This document shows, one piece after another, positions 55,599 through 64,000 of a stretch of DNA of 64,000 bases. Source of the stretch: Perognathus longimembris pacificus (taxonomy: Eukaryota; Chordata; Mammalia; Rodentia; Heteromyidae); NCBI RefSeq assembly GCF_023159225.1, contig NC_063188.1:14839086-14903085 (forward strand), in the 5' to 3' direction. Below the pieces are notes generated by a model that saw only the letters and a program-made list of their open reading frames with translations, was not told the origin of the DNA and searched no databases. The position numbers were made by a program, and so were the translations under genes. Every line of letters starts with the position of its first letter. Within the stretch, counting starts at the first letter, position 1.

Positions 55599-55840
55599 TG
55601 AGCCAGGCATTGGTGGCTCAGGTGTGCCATTGTAGCTACTCAGGAGGCTGAGATCTGAGGGTTGCAGTTTGAAGGCAGCCTAAGCAGGGAATGGGTCTCT
55701 GATCTCAATTAAGTAGCAAAACCTGGAAGTGGAGCTGTGGCTCAAAGGATAGAGTGCTCGCCTTGAGAAAAAAGAAAAGGCTTAGGGCAGCCATCAGGCT
55801 TGAGTTAAAACCCCAAAGTGGGCACACACACAAAAAAAAA
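55599..55840 (+). mobile_element. B1-Geo SINE
   Basis: Complete; tail CACACACACAAAAAAAAA. Confidence 0.88.
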
Positions 55841-56094
55841 GCAAAGCAAAAATATCTCCTTGATTTCAAGATGGTAGAGGAACTGGTGTCACTTGCCAGA
55901 GCAGAGTGGTGATTTAATGTGGATGGGGCGATGCCTCGACTTTTACCAGACAGGGCTTGTAAGGAGATGGGAAATGGACTCTGAGGATGATAGGATTTAG
56001 TTATATTGTGGGAAATGCTTGAAGCCAGTTAATCTGACTTCACCACTAGCATTATTATTGAAATGATAGAGGCAATTCACGTATGGGACTTGTA

Positions 56095-56403
56095 GCCAAG
56101 AAAAAGAATATTCGAATAGAGGAAAAGATAGACAGTGATGATTACTTCAAAATGAGAAATGTTCATCTGTCAAAGAGAAAGCCTAAATGAACAGGCATAT
56201 GTCAAACTAGTGAAAACATGTACAACAATTATAACAGACAAAAGGTGGAAATCTTTCCTGCACAAAGAAATCCTATGAAATGATGACAGAAACAGTGGAC
56301 ATGTCTGGACAATCTACAGCTTGAGCCCCACAACCAGCTCACAGGTGTGAAAACCTATTCACATTCACTGGTGTGAAAGAGATGCAAGTGTAAAGCCAGA
56401 CAC
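56095..56403 (+). mobile_element. L1 ORF2/3' end fragment, decayed
   Basis: AAGGTGGAAATCTTTCCTGC through CTATTCACATTCACTGGTGT to GAGATGCAAGTG follows the layout of the L1 ORF2 C-terminal/3' region. It continues at 56940-57130 after SINE insertions. Confidence 0.55.
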
Positions 56404-56540
56404 TAACCGGGTATTGGTGCTCATGCCCCGAATCCTAACTACTCAGGAGGCTGAGACCTGAAGATTGGGATTCAAGGTTAGCCTAGGCAAGAAAGTCCAT
56501 GAGATTCTTATCTCCAGTTAACCACCAGAAAACCAGAAAT
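56404..56540 (+). mobile_element. B1 half of a B1-Geo SINE
   Basis: Head and linker only, ending ACCAGAAATG where the next SINE begins. Confidence 0.82.
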
Positions 56541-56780
56541 GCAGGCACTAGTGGCTCATGCCTAATCCTAGCCACTCAGGCTGAGATCTGAGGATCATGG
56601 TTCAAAGCCAGCCTGGGCAGATAAGTTCCTGTGACTTATCTCCAATGAACCACTAGAAAACCAGAAGTAGTGCTGTGGCTCAAGTGGTAGAGCCCTAGCT
56701 TTGTGCAAAAGAACTCAGGGACAGCGTCCTACCCTTGAGCTCCAGTCCCACTACCCAACATCAATCACAACAAAAAGGCC
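56541..56780 (+). mobile_element. B1-Geo SINE
   Basis: Complete, inserted at the linker of the preceding copy. Confidence 0.88.
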
Positions 56781-56783
56781 ATG

Positions 56784-56897
56784 AACTGCTTGGTGGCTCA
56801 CACCTGTAATCCTAGCTACTCAGTAGGCTAAGATCTAAGGATCACAGTTTTAAGACTCTATCTCCCCTAAACTATGCCCCCCCCCCCAAAAAAAGCT
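56784..56897 (+). mobile_element. B1-type SINE monomer
   Basis: Head plus C-run and A-run tail; third SINE in a same-strand cluster. Confidence 0.8.
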
Positions 56898-56939
56898 TGA
56901 CGTTTAAGCATAGGGTACTTCCTTAAAAAACAACAACAA

Positions 56940-57130
56940 CAACTATCTTGTCCTTATTATAAAAGTCAAAACCCAATCTCTGTTAGTAAAAAACAGAAAA
57001 ACATTAGTGGTCACTGCTGACAAGAATGTGGTTAATATCATAATTCTTATAAGATTTTTGGTGGGAATGTAACTTGAATAGAATATTCAGAAATGTATTT
57101 CTGTGCTCTATAACTTCTTTCCTGGGACTT
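56940..57130 (+). mobile_element. L1 3' region fragment, decayed
   Basis: GCTGACAAGAATGTGG and TTTGGTGGGAATGTAACTTG resemble L1 (GGTGGGAATGTAAATTGG). Confidence 0.6.
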
Positions 57131-57508
57131 TTTTTTCTTTAAGAAATGTTTCATTTTTTCTCTATTAGTGTCCATTAGTTGTGCCAAATAGTGGGTTTCA
57201 TTGTGACCTATTCATAAATGTATGGCATGAGCTTTATTCACATTACCCATCCACCTGCAGATCCCTTTCTGCTTTCCTTGGATTTTCTTGACAATTATAG
57301 TCTTATACATATTTAACATTCAATCCTCATTTATTTATTCAACAAGTATTTATTGTGAATCTGCTGTCCCAACATTTACATGCTATGAAGAAGCAATGTG
57401 AACTACTAGGCAGACATGGTGTCTACCTCCATAGGTTAAGAAAGCTATACAGAAGCAAATCCTCCCCTCTCCACGAAATGAGTCTATTTCATTTCAAAGT
57501 ATTTTGTG
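57131..57508. other. Intronic stretch with an ancient repeat
   Basis: ATTTATTCAACAAGTATTTATTG at 57330-57352 resembles a widespread ancient mammalian interspersed repeat (ATTCAACAAATATTTATTGA). I cannot name the family with certainty. Confidence 0.45.
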
Positions 57509-57733
57509 GGAAAATGGTGCCTCATACCTGTAATCCTAGATACTTAGGCTGAGATAGGAGGATTGTGGTTCAAAGCCAGCCAGGGCAGGAAAGTCCATGG
57601 CACTCTTATCTCTAATAAAACACCAAAAAGCCAGAGTGGAACACTTGTGCTAGAGCCCTAGCCTTGAGCACAAAAGCTCAGGGACAGTGCTCAGGCCCTG
57701 GGTTCAAGTCCTAGAACTGGTACCAAAAAAAAT
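57509..57733 (+). mobile_element. B1-Geo SINE
   Basis: Complete, with a deletion at the Geo A-box region. Confidence 0.86.
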
Positions 57734-57844
57734 TGTCATAGTGAAACCAGTTATTTTGTACAATTAAAATGTGTGATTAAAAAGAAAAATAATTCAAAAT
57801 TATTTATCTTTCAATAAAATTGATTGTTGTTAAAGATGAAGTGT

Positions 57845-58075
57845 TTATGCCAGTACTAGGACTTGAACTCAGGGGCTAGATGCTGTCCTTTAGGTTTTTT
57901 TCACTCAAGGCTGGTGCTCTACCGCTTGATCCAAACTTGCACTTCTGGTTTTTGGCAGTTAATTGGATATAGCAGTCTCATGGTCTTTCTTGTTCTGGTT
58001 GGCTTTGAACTGCAATCCTCAGATCTCAGTCTTTTGAGTAGCTAGGATTATAGACATGAGCCACGAGTGCCTGAT
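57845..58075 (-). mobile_element. B1-Geo SINE
   Basis: Complete. Confidence 0.88.
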
Positions 58076-59240
58076 CCATGGGTCTCCCTGAGCTTTGGTG
58101 TAAGACTAAAACATCTCAGGGGTTAGTAAGAGGTTGTGCCTCAAATATCCACCAATAAGAGCTCAGGTCATTTTGGAGAGGTACATATTATTGGGCAGCA
58201 TCTTCCTAGACTACTTTCACTGCCTAAACTCCATTACCCTTACTTAGTTCACTATAAATTAAGTTGATTAGAGCGCTTCCCCATTCATTCTGGATGTTTT
58301 TCTTCATATACGTATTGAGTTGCCTGATCATGTTGAAACTGCACACTATGTACAAGTTATTTTGACAGCATAAAGAATGTCTTTCACAGTTGAAAAGCTA
58401 ATATTGACATTCCCTGATATATAAAATGAGACGTTTAGTCATGGAGTTTGGAAAGAAAGGCATGGATGGGAATTCCCCACTTTCCATTAAAAAGTAATGA
58501 ATAACCCACTTAAGGATATATGTCATGTAAAACAGTTTCATTGTTAGCTTAGAGAAAGATTTGACTAAACTTCAGTGAAGTATTTATTGGAAAAAAGCTT
58601 CTCTATGTCTACTAGATATTGGACATTACAAATTATTCAGCTGGTCTTACTGCATCTCATTAGTTATTTTTACCATTTTGCCTCAAAGAACAGTGTTGAA
58701 GACTTTGACACATTTCAGAACATTACACTAAATAAATCTGTCTTGCAAATTCCACTGTGCTTTTTCTGGAATATGATAAATATTCAAATATAGGCACACA
58801 TACAGATCCAAAATAAAATTCGATACATGCAAATTCTGCATAAATTTCATATTTATGACTTAACAATACTTTGAACTTGTTATCCTATGATATAAATGTA
58901 TCAAGTATGAGCTCATGGGAATTACCAGTAAATATATTTTTTTCTGATTAAACCATGGGCTTCTTTTTCAGTCACAATTGAAACTTCAGTTCTGGGTTAT
59001 ATTATAAGAGAATAATTTGCACTTCATTTACTTTGAATTGTCAAGAATTGCATTCTTTGCTGATGTAAATGTCTGCAAAGAAGACTTTTTCTTCAGTTTG
59101 ATTGCTTTTTAAATTTTACTAGCAGAGATGCAGGGGTGAGCTTGAGAGAATTGCTCTATATCATGTGTGAAGTTTAGTCCCAACGAATCATTCCATATAC
59201 TTTTTCTGTTCCTACAGAAAATACATTGCACTTTGATTTA
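58076..59240. other. AT-rich unique intronic stretch
   Basis: About 1.2 kb with no SINE. The 72-codon frame 58575-58793 has no recognised family or splice context. Confidence 0.45.
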
Positions 59241-59257
59241 CATGAAATGAATTAGGG

Positions 59258-59369
59258 TTTTTTTTTTTTTTTTTTTTGCCAGTCCTGGGACTTGAACTCA
59301 GGCACTGTTCCTGAGTCTCTTTGTGCTGAATGCTAGTTCTCTACCACTTGAGCCACTGCACCACTTCCA
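59258..59369 (-). mobile_element. Geo monomer alone
   Basis: Only the right half, with a 23-T tail. Short repeats ATGAATTAG/AATGAATTAG on the two sides suggest independent insertion or 5' truncation. Confidence 0.8.
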
Positions 59370-59519
59370 TGAATTAGATTTTATGTGCACCGTTTCTTGC
59401 ATTAATTTTCCCCACGTCTATACTAATGAGGACAAATCTTCAGTAGTTCTGGTTCACTCATGAAGATTTGGGGCTTTTGCTAACCCTCTTTCAGGAGAGT
59501 GCATCCAAGAAGACATTTT

Positions 59520-59655
59520 TTTGTTTTGTTTTTCTCAAGTAAAAAGATGGATTTATTGGGGAAGCAAAAGTATACTGACTGGCCAGGGTCACGGCCCAGA
59601 CTCGGGAGCTGGGACCGTGCGCCCCGGGCCGCGTTTGGGGTCGGGTTATAAAGCC
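59520..59655 (-). pseudogene. Short GC-rich retrocopy of unknown source
   Basis: Minus strand runs from GGCTTTATAACCCG through CpG-rich sequence to CCCCAATAAATCC and an A-rich tail. It lies between AAGAAGACATTTT (59507-59519) and AAGCAGACATTTT (59656-59668), a 12/13 TSD. A LINE-mobilised transcript 3' end; parent unknown. Confidence 0.6.
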
Positions 59656-59718
59656 AAGCAGACATTTTAGAAATTGACTTCGAAGATGAAGTTACAGCCT
59701 AGTAAACTAGAGAGTTGG

Positions 59719-60184
59719 TTTTTTTTTTTTTTTTTTTTTTTTTTGATGCTTGTCCAGGGGCTTGAATGTATGGCCTGGATGCTATCTCTAATATTCATGG
59801 CTCTACCACGTGAGTCGTAGGTCCAATTCTAGATTTTTTTTTTTTTCCTGCTGGTTAAGTGGAGGTTAAGAGTCTCATGGCGGGCTGGGGATATAGCCTA
59901 GTGGCAAGAGTGCCTGCCTTGGTATACCCGAGGCCCTAGGTTCGATTCCCCAGCACCACATATACAGAAAACGGCCAGAAGCGGCGCTGTGGCTCAAGTG
60001 GTAGAGTGCTAGCCTTGAGCAAAAAGAAGCCAGGGACAGTGCTCAGGCCCTGAGTCCAAGCCCCAGGACTGGCAAAAAAAAAAAAAAAAAGAGTCTCATG
60101 GACTTTCCTGCCAGGACTAGCTTCAAACTGCGTTCTGTAGATCTCAGCCTCCGGAATAGCTAGGATTACAGGCATGAGCGCCAG
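59719..60184 (-). mobile_element. B1-Geo SINE split by IDL-Geo
   Basis: Host pieces are 59719-59880 and 60102-60184, with a 28-T tail at left. Confidence 0.9.
59881..60088 (+). mobile_element. IDL-Geo SINE nested in B1-Geo
   Basis: Full dimer; TSD AAGAGTCTCATGG at 59868-59880 and 60089-60101. Opposite strand to its host. Confidence 0.95.
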
Positions 60185-60369
60185 ATGAGATGTTGAAAAA
60201 GAAGCCTTTTATGATTGTAGCCAATCATTTATTACAATAAAGAATACTTTATTAAAATAACCCAGTAAATGATACAGATTATGCCAAAGGATGAAAATCT
60301 GAACTATGGCTCTAAATTGTATTAAGAGCCAAAAGTAATGCATAAAAATACAGAAATGATTGTAACACA

Positions 60370-60665
60370 CATTATGCCAGCACTAATCATCTAGCTACAT
60401 TGATATCAAATAAAATAGACTTTAAGGCACACCTGTAAAGCAGAATTGTTCTTTCGGATAAACAATCACGGAATAATATTTAAACATTCAATTCTTCCGA
60501 TAAAAAATTTAAACTTGTATACACTTAACACCACAGTTTCAAGATGAATAAAGTAAGAGTTGACAGAACTGTAAGGAGAAATTATGCAGTCTATTGAATT
60601 CCTTCAGAAATCGATTAGAGGAAATGAACAAAAATTGGATTACGCTACTGTAGATTAGGACAACA
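60370..60665 (+). mobile_element. L1 ORF2 endonuclease-region fragment
   Basis: GATATCAAATAAAATAGACT and AACTGTAAGGAGAAATTATG follow the L1 ORF2 segment after the endonuclease domain. Decayed, no long frame. Confidence 0.65.
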
Positions 60666-60852
60666 CAATTAACCTGTATAATGTGGATAATGGTATATGA
60701 TTGTGTGTGTCAATACACATCCAATGCACTTGTAGGTGCATAAATTGGATAAATATGCAGTCTTCTTAAGGGCATGTGGAAGACTTTGAAAATGTATCAT
60801 ATAATAAATCCTAAACTTAGTCTGGAAAAAGTTGAGTGAATATACATTTTCT

Positions 60853-60980
60853 TTCCCTCCCTCCCTCCCTCCCTCCCTCCCTCCCTCCCTCCCTCCCTCC
60901 CTCCCTCCCTCCCTCCCTCCCTCCCTCCCTCCCTCCCTCCCTTCCTCCCTTCCTCCCTTCCCTCTTTCCTTCCTTCTTTT
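60853..60980. repeat. (CCCT)n tract
   Basis: 128 bp of polypyrimidine at the tail of the next minus-strand SINE. Confidence 0.97.
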
Positions 60981-61210
60981 TTTTTTGTTGGAGCTAGTCT
61001 TGGGGCTTGAACCCTGGCACTGTTCCTGAGCTCTTTTGCTCACAGCTAGGGCTCTACCACTTTGAGCCACAGGGCCACTTCTGGATTTCTGGTGGCTCAC
61101 TGGAGATAAGAATCTCATGGACTTTTCTGCCCGGGCTGACTTTGAACTGCCATCTTCAGATCTTAGCCTCCTGAATAGCTAGGATTACAAGCATGAGCCA
61201 CCCATGCCCC
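60981..61210 (-). mobile_element. B1-Geo SINE with (AGGG)n tail
   Basis: Complete. Confidence 0.9.
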
Positions 61211-61285
61211 TAAGAGTGAAAAATTCTTAAGTCTTAGACAGAGGGAAGTTCTAGAAAGCAATGGTTTGATCCAGGGAGTTTTGTG

Positions 61286-61475
61286 TGTGTTTGTGAGGAT
61301 TAATATGAGTATTTGGGGGTACCTAGGCTGTGAGCAAAGCACATGTTTCTTCTCATTTTATACTCAGATCCAACCCTCTGTGTGTTTGTGAGGATTAATA
61401 TGAGTATTTTGGGGTACCTAGGCTGTGAGCAAAGAACATGTTTCTTCTCATTTTATACTCAGATCCAACCCTCTG
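61286..61475. repeat. 95-bp tandem duplication
   Basis: Two head-to-tail 95-bp units (61286-61380, 61381-61475) starting TGTGTTTGTGAGGATTAAT and differing at two bases by eye. The second continues into a MIR. Confidence 0.95.
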
Positions 61476-61590
61476 AGGTAGATGTTTAAAAAGCCCATTT
61501 AAAGATGAGAAAGCAGAAAAAATGGACAAAATATATGCCCTGCCCAAATCTATACAGCTAGACAGTATTACAGCTGGCATTTAAAACAGA
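61435..61590 (+). mobile_element. MIR-family element
   Basis: CCAACCCTCTGAGGTAGATG, then AGATGAGAAAGCAG and GCCCAAATCTATACAGCTAG match the MIR3/MIRb region (CCCTGTGAGGTAGG...CAGATGAGGAAACTGAG...ACACAGCTAG). Confidence 0.8.
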
Positions 61591-62325
61591 AGTCACAAAA
61601 AACAAAGCACCAAAACAAAAGAAGTTCTGTTAGAGAAATGACTTGTTCAGGTAAAGGAAATGACTTTATAACTCTATTTTCATTTCTACTTCATGTGGGC
61701 TGAAACCATGGTAGTTGCACAGTTCAAGATTTCTTAAAGGCATGCCACTTCTGGAATGTTGCTGGTTGGCTCATTATCCGTGTCGGTCGCGTTGCTTTCA
61801 TTGGTCATGACCTGCTGACTTGTCTCTCTAAGTGACCATTGTCTTTTTGCCACCCTCGGCCTGTATGGCACTGCCTTTGGGAAACTGGTGTAAATGAATT
61901 CATCCTGGGCGGCTGGCTCATGTCATCTGGAAGCTAAGAAGCCAGTGGAATAAAGACATTTTTTCTGAAGATGAAGCAAGAGGTTCCAGAAAAAATCCAA
62001 TGAATTATGGAGCCTGTTTTTATCCCAGGAGACAGGAGGAAGATACTATATATTGTTATTCAAAGAAGCAAGTGAGGATTACAATTCCTAAAGGATTGGC
62101 CATGGAAAAGACAGCTTTAGAGCAAGAGCCTACAAACCCAGTAGCCATTTTTATATTATATTAGCATGAGTGAGTAAGAGATTAGGTTGAAGGCATGGAA
62201 AAATGGCTAAGATTTGCCCAGTAAAACCAGGCTACAGTGACCTTGGATGCTAACTACTTAGGCTAAGTTCCAAATTAACTAGCAAAGCGTCTTGAGGGCT
62301 GATAAAGCAAGGTTGATATTTATCA
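61591..62325. other. Unique intronic stretch
   Basis: No exon recognised. Confidence 0.45.
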
Positions 62326-62327
62326 AA

Positions 62328-62527
62328 TTTTTTTTTGCCAGTCCTAGGGCTTGGACTCAGGGCCTGAGCACTGTCCCTGGCTTCCTTTTGCTCAAGGCTA
62401 GCACTCTACCACTTGAGCCACAGCGCCACTTCTGGCCATTTTCTATATACGTGGTGCTGGAGAATTGAACCCAGGGCTTCATGTATATGAGGCAAGCACT
62501 CTTGCTAGTAGGCCATATTCCCAGCCC
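62328..62527 (-). mobile_element. IDL-Geo SINE
   Basis: Full dimer; flanks TTTATCAAATTTTTT and TTTATCAATATTTTTT. Confidence 0.93.
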
Positions 62528-62785
62528 TTTATCAATATTTTTTGTGATTGGTTTGGCCAAAGGTGATAAGCAGAACATTGTAAGAGTGTCATAGGCCTCC
62601 TGCAACTCACGAAGGTAATGTTGAAGCATATTGTGGTGATGATGTACAGTTAGCTATTAATGAAAAAGGTCAGTAAACAGTAATGGGCCCATAGAAATGA
62701 TTTTAGCTGTAAAATTATTGAGAGACAATGAGACTAATAGCAGAATATGAAGCTAAAGCAAGATTGTTAAAAACTGCATTATTGT

Positions 62786-63210
62786 CGGGCACCGGTGGCT
62801 CACACCTGCAATCCTAGCTATTGGGGAGGCTGAGATCTGAGGATCGTAGTTTGACATCAGCCTGGGCAGAAAACTCCCCATGAGACTCTTAGCTCCAATT
62901 AACCACTTGAAAAACTGGAAGTAGTGGGCTGGGGATATGGCCTAGTGGCAAGAGTGCTTGCCTCGTATACATGAGGCCCTGGGTTCAATTCCCCAGCACC
63001 ACATATACAGAAAATGGCCAGAAGGGGCGCTGTGGCTCAAGTGGCAGAGGGCTAGCCTTGAGCAAAAAGAAGCCAGGGACAGTGCTCAGGCCCTGAGTCC
63101 AAGCCCCAGTACTGGCCAAAACAAAAACAAAAACTGGAAGTGATGCTCTGGCTTAATTGGTAGAGTGCTAGCCCTGAGTTCAAGCCCTGGTACTGCCAAA
63201 ACCAAAACCA
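62786..63210 (+). mobile_element. B1-Geo/dID SINE split by IDL-Geo
   Basis: Host pieces are 62786-62922 and 63142-63210. Its tail reads GTGCTAGCCCTGAGTTCAAG, lacking the roughly 32-nt Geo-specific segment. Confidence 0.88.
62923..63128 (+). mobile_element. IDL-Geo SINE nested in B1-Geo
   Basis: Full dimer near consensus; TSD AAAAACTGGAAGT at 62910-62922 and 63129-63141. Confidence 0.95.
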
Positions 63211-64000
63211 AACAAAAACCCCAAAGAACTAAACGACTGCATTATTGAACAAAGTGGTCTTTGCATATTTCTACTTTTGGATAAAGACCCAGGCTTAGTG
63301 TTTGTTCTTTGTGACTTAGAAGCAGAGAGAGAGGGTAGAGGGGTGTCATTTTTAATGTAAGTATGGCGTTTCCCAATATTTTGGCAGTGTTTCACAAGGA
63401 TGTGCATTAAATCCACATCTCCCTGTCATTTATATGTTTATGAGATTATATACACATGCACACACAAAATAATTAAGCAGGGGATGTGTATTTGACTGTG
63501 TTTAATGTCTTAATGCCAATTAGAGGGGGTTAAAAGAAAAGCCTTGCTTTTCTAATCCAATTGCTCCAATGCTTTTTGGTTTATGCACTCACAGAGATAA
63601 TCCATTTAAAGGACCAGAATTTGCATACATGCCGTTTTGTATGAGACGTGTATTTACCCCAGATGGTTTTTGAAAAATTATTAGTGAGTGACTTAGAGAC
63701 CTAGATGGTATGAGATCCATTAGGATGAAACAAATCACACGCTTCCATTCTAGAATCTTCTCCTGTAGGGAAGTGGTGTGCATTTGGTATGGGGAGAGGG
63801 AAGACTATGTGATTCTAGCATGAATAAAGCTGTTATGAATATTCGTGTACAGGCTGTTGTGAAATGGTCAACGTGTTCATTTCTTTAGGTTGAATGAATG
63901 CTCACAAATGTACTTGCTGAGTTGTTTGGTAATTACATGTTCATTTTTAAACTGCCAACCTGTTTTCCCTCATGTATGAGCGATGTGGTTTTTCCTCTTC
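63211..64000. other. Unique intronic stretch to window end
   Basis: No exon recognised. It contains an octamer-like ATTTGCAT at about 63619 and several TAAT cores. Confidence 0.45.

Larger units (their letters stand above)
49398..64000 (+). other. HS6ST2: HS6ST2 intron 2, 5' part
   Basis: At least 14.6 kb with no further exon recognised. The expected next coding sequence (the RDPVSRYLSEW region) is not found in any frame. Known human alternative exons in this area cannot be excluded because small exons are hard to see by eye. Confidence 0.85.

Noticed and set aside
60853..60980. Direct-repeat arrays as CRISPR
   Set aside because: Unit is 4 bp with no spacers, and the genome is mammalian.
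49398..64000. Next HS6ST2 coding exon inside the window
   Set aside because: The expected sequence after RLRPSR (3'-phosphate-binding region) is not found in any plus frame.

Overview
The window is mammalian genomic DNA from a rodent, very probably of the superfamily Geomyoidea (kangaroo rats, pocket mice, pocket gophers). The evidence is about 70 copies of two composite SINEs. The first has a left half like an ID element (tRNA-Ala-derived; B box GTTCGATTC) and a right half starting near GAAGTGGCGCTGTGGCTCAA and ending near TTCAAGCCCCAGGACTGGC. This matches what I recall of IDL-Geo, described from kangaroo rats and pocket gophers as restricted to Geomyoidea. The second joins the same right half to a 7SL-derived B1/Alu-like left half and is called B1-Geo here; B1-Geo is my working name, and its relation to the published B1-dID family is inference. 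Species cannot be fixed from the sequence alone.

One gene is recognisable: the 5' end of HS6ST2 (heparan-sulfate 6-O-sulfotransferase 2, X-linked in eutherians), on the + strand. Coding exon 1 is 47600-48027 and encodes a 146-residue N-terminal extension completed by the first codons of exon 2. Exon 2 is 48879-49397 and encodes the signal-anchor, stem and first part of the sulfotransferase domain, including the 5'-phosphosulfate-binding loop. Both introns are phase 2. The remaining exons, including the 3'-phosphate-binding part of the domain, lie beyond 64000. A TATA motif sits about 50 bp before the first ATG. A GC-box-rich CpG island fills intron 1 and could be a second promoter for the short isoform that starts in exon 2.

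Layout: 1-47.2 kb is 5' flanking/intergenic DNA with dense SINEs, several L1 fragments, a candidate solo LTR, many (CA)n and polypurine microsatellites and no convincing gene. About 47.4-49.4 kb is the promoter/CpG island and two exons. 49.4-64 kb is the first part of intron 2. The 5.8 kb from 46.72 to 52.55 kb has no lineage-specific SINE, in contrast to about one per 0.6-0.7 kb elsewhere.

SINE history can be read from nesting. Five IDL-Geo copies sit inside B1-Geo or another IDL-Geo and many have perfect 12-15 bp target-site duplications, so IDL-Geo is the younger family. Older relatives (B1-dID and a three-part B1-B1-dID form) are also present. I found no new gene system; the most interesting material is the modular SINE biology and the two-promoter structure of HS6ST2. 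SINE boundaries are read by eye and may be off by several bases.
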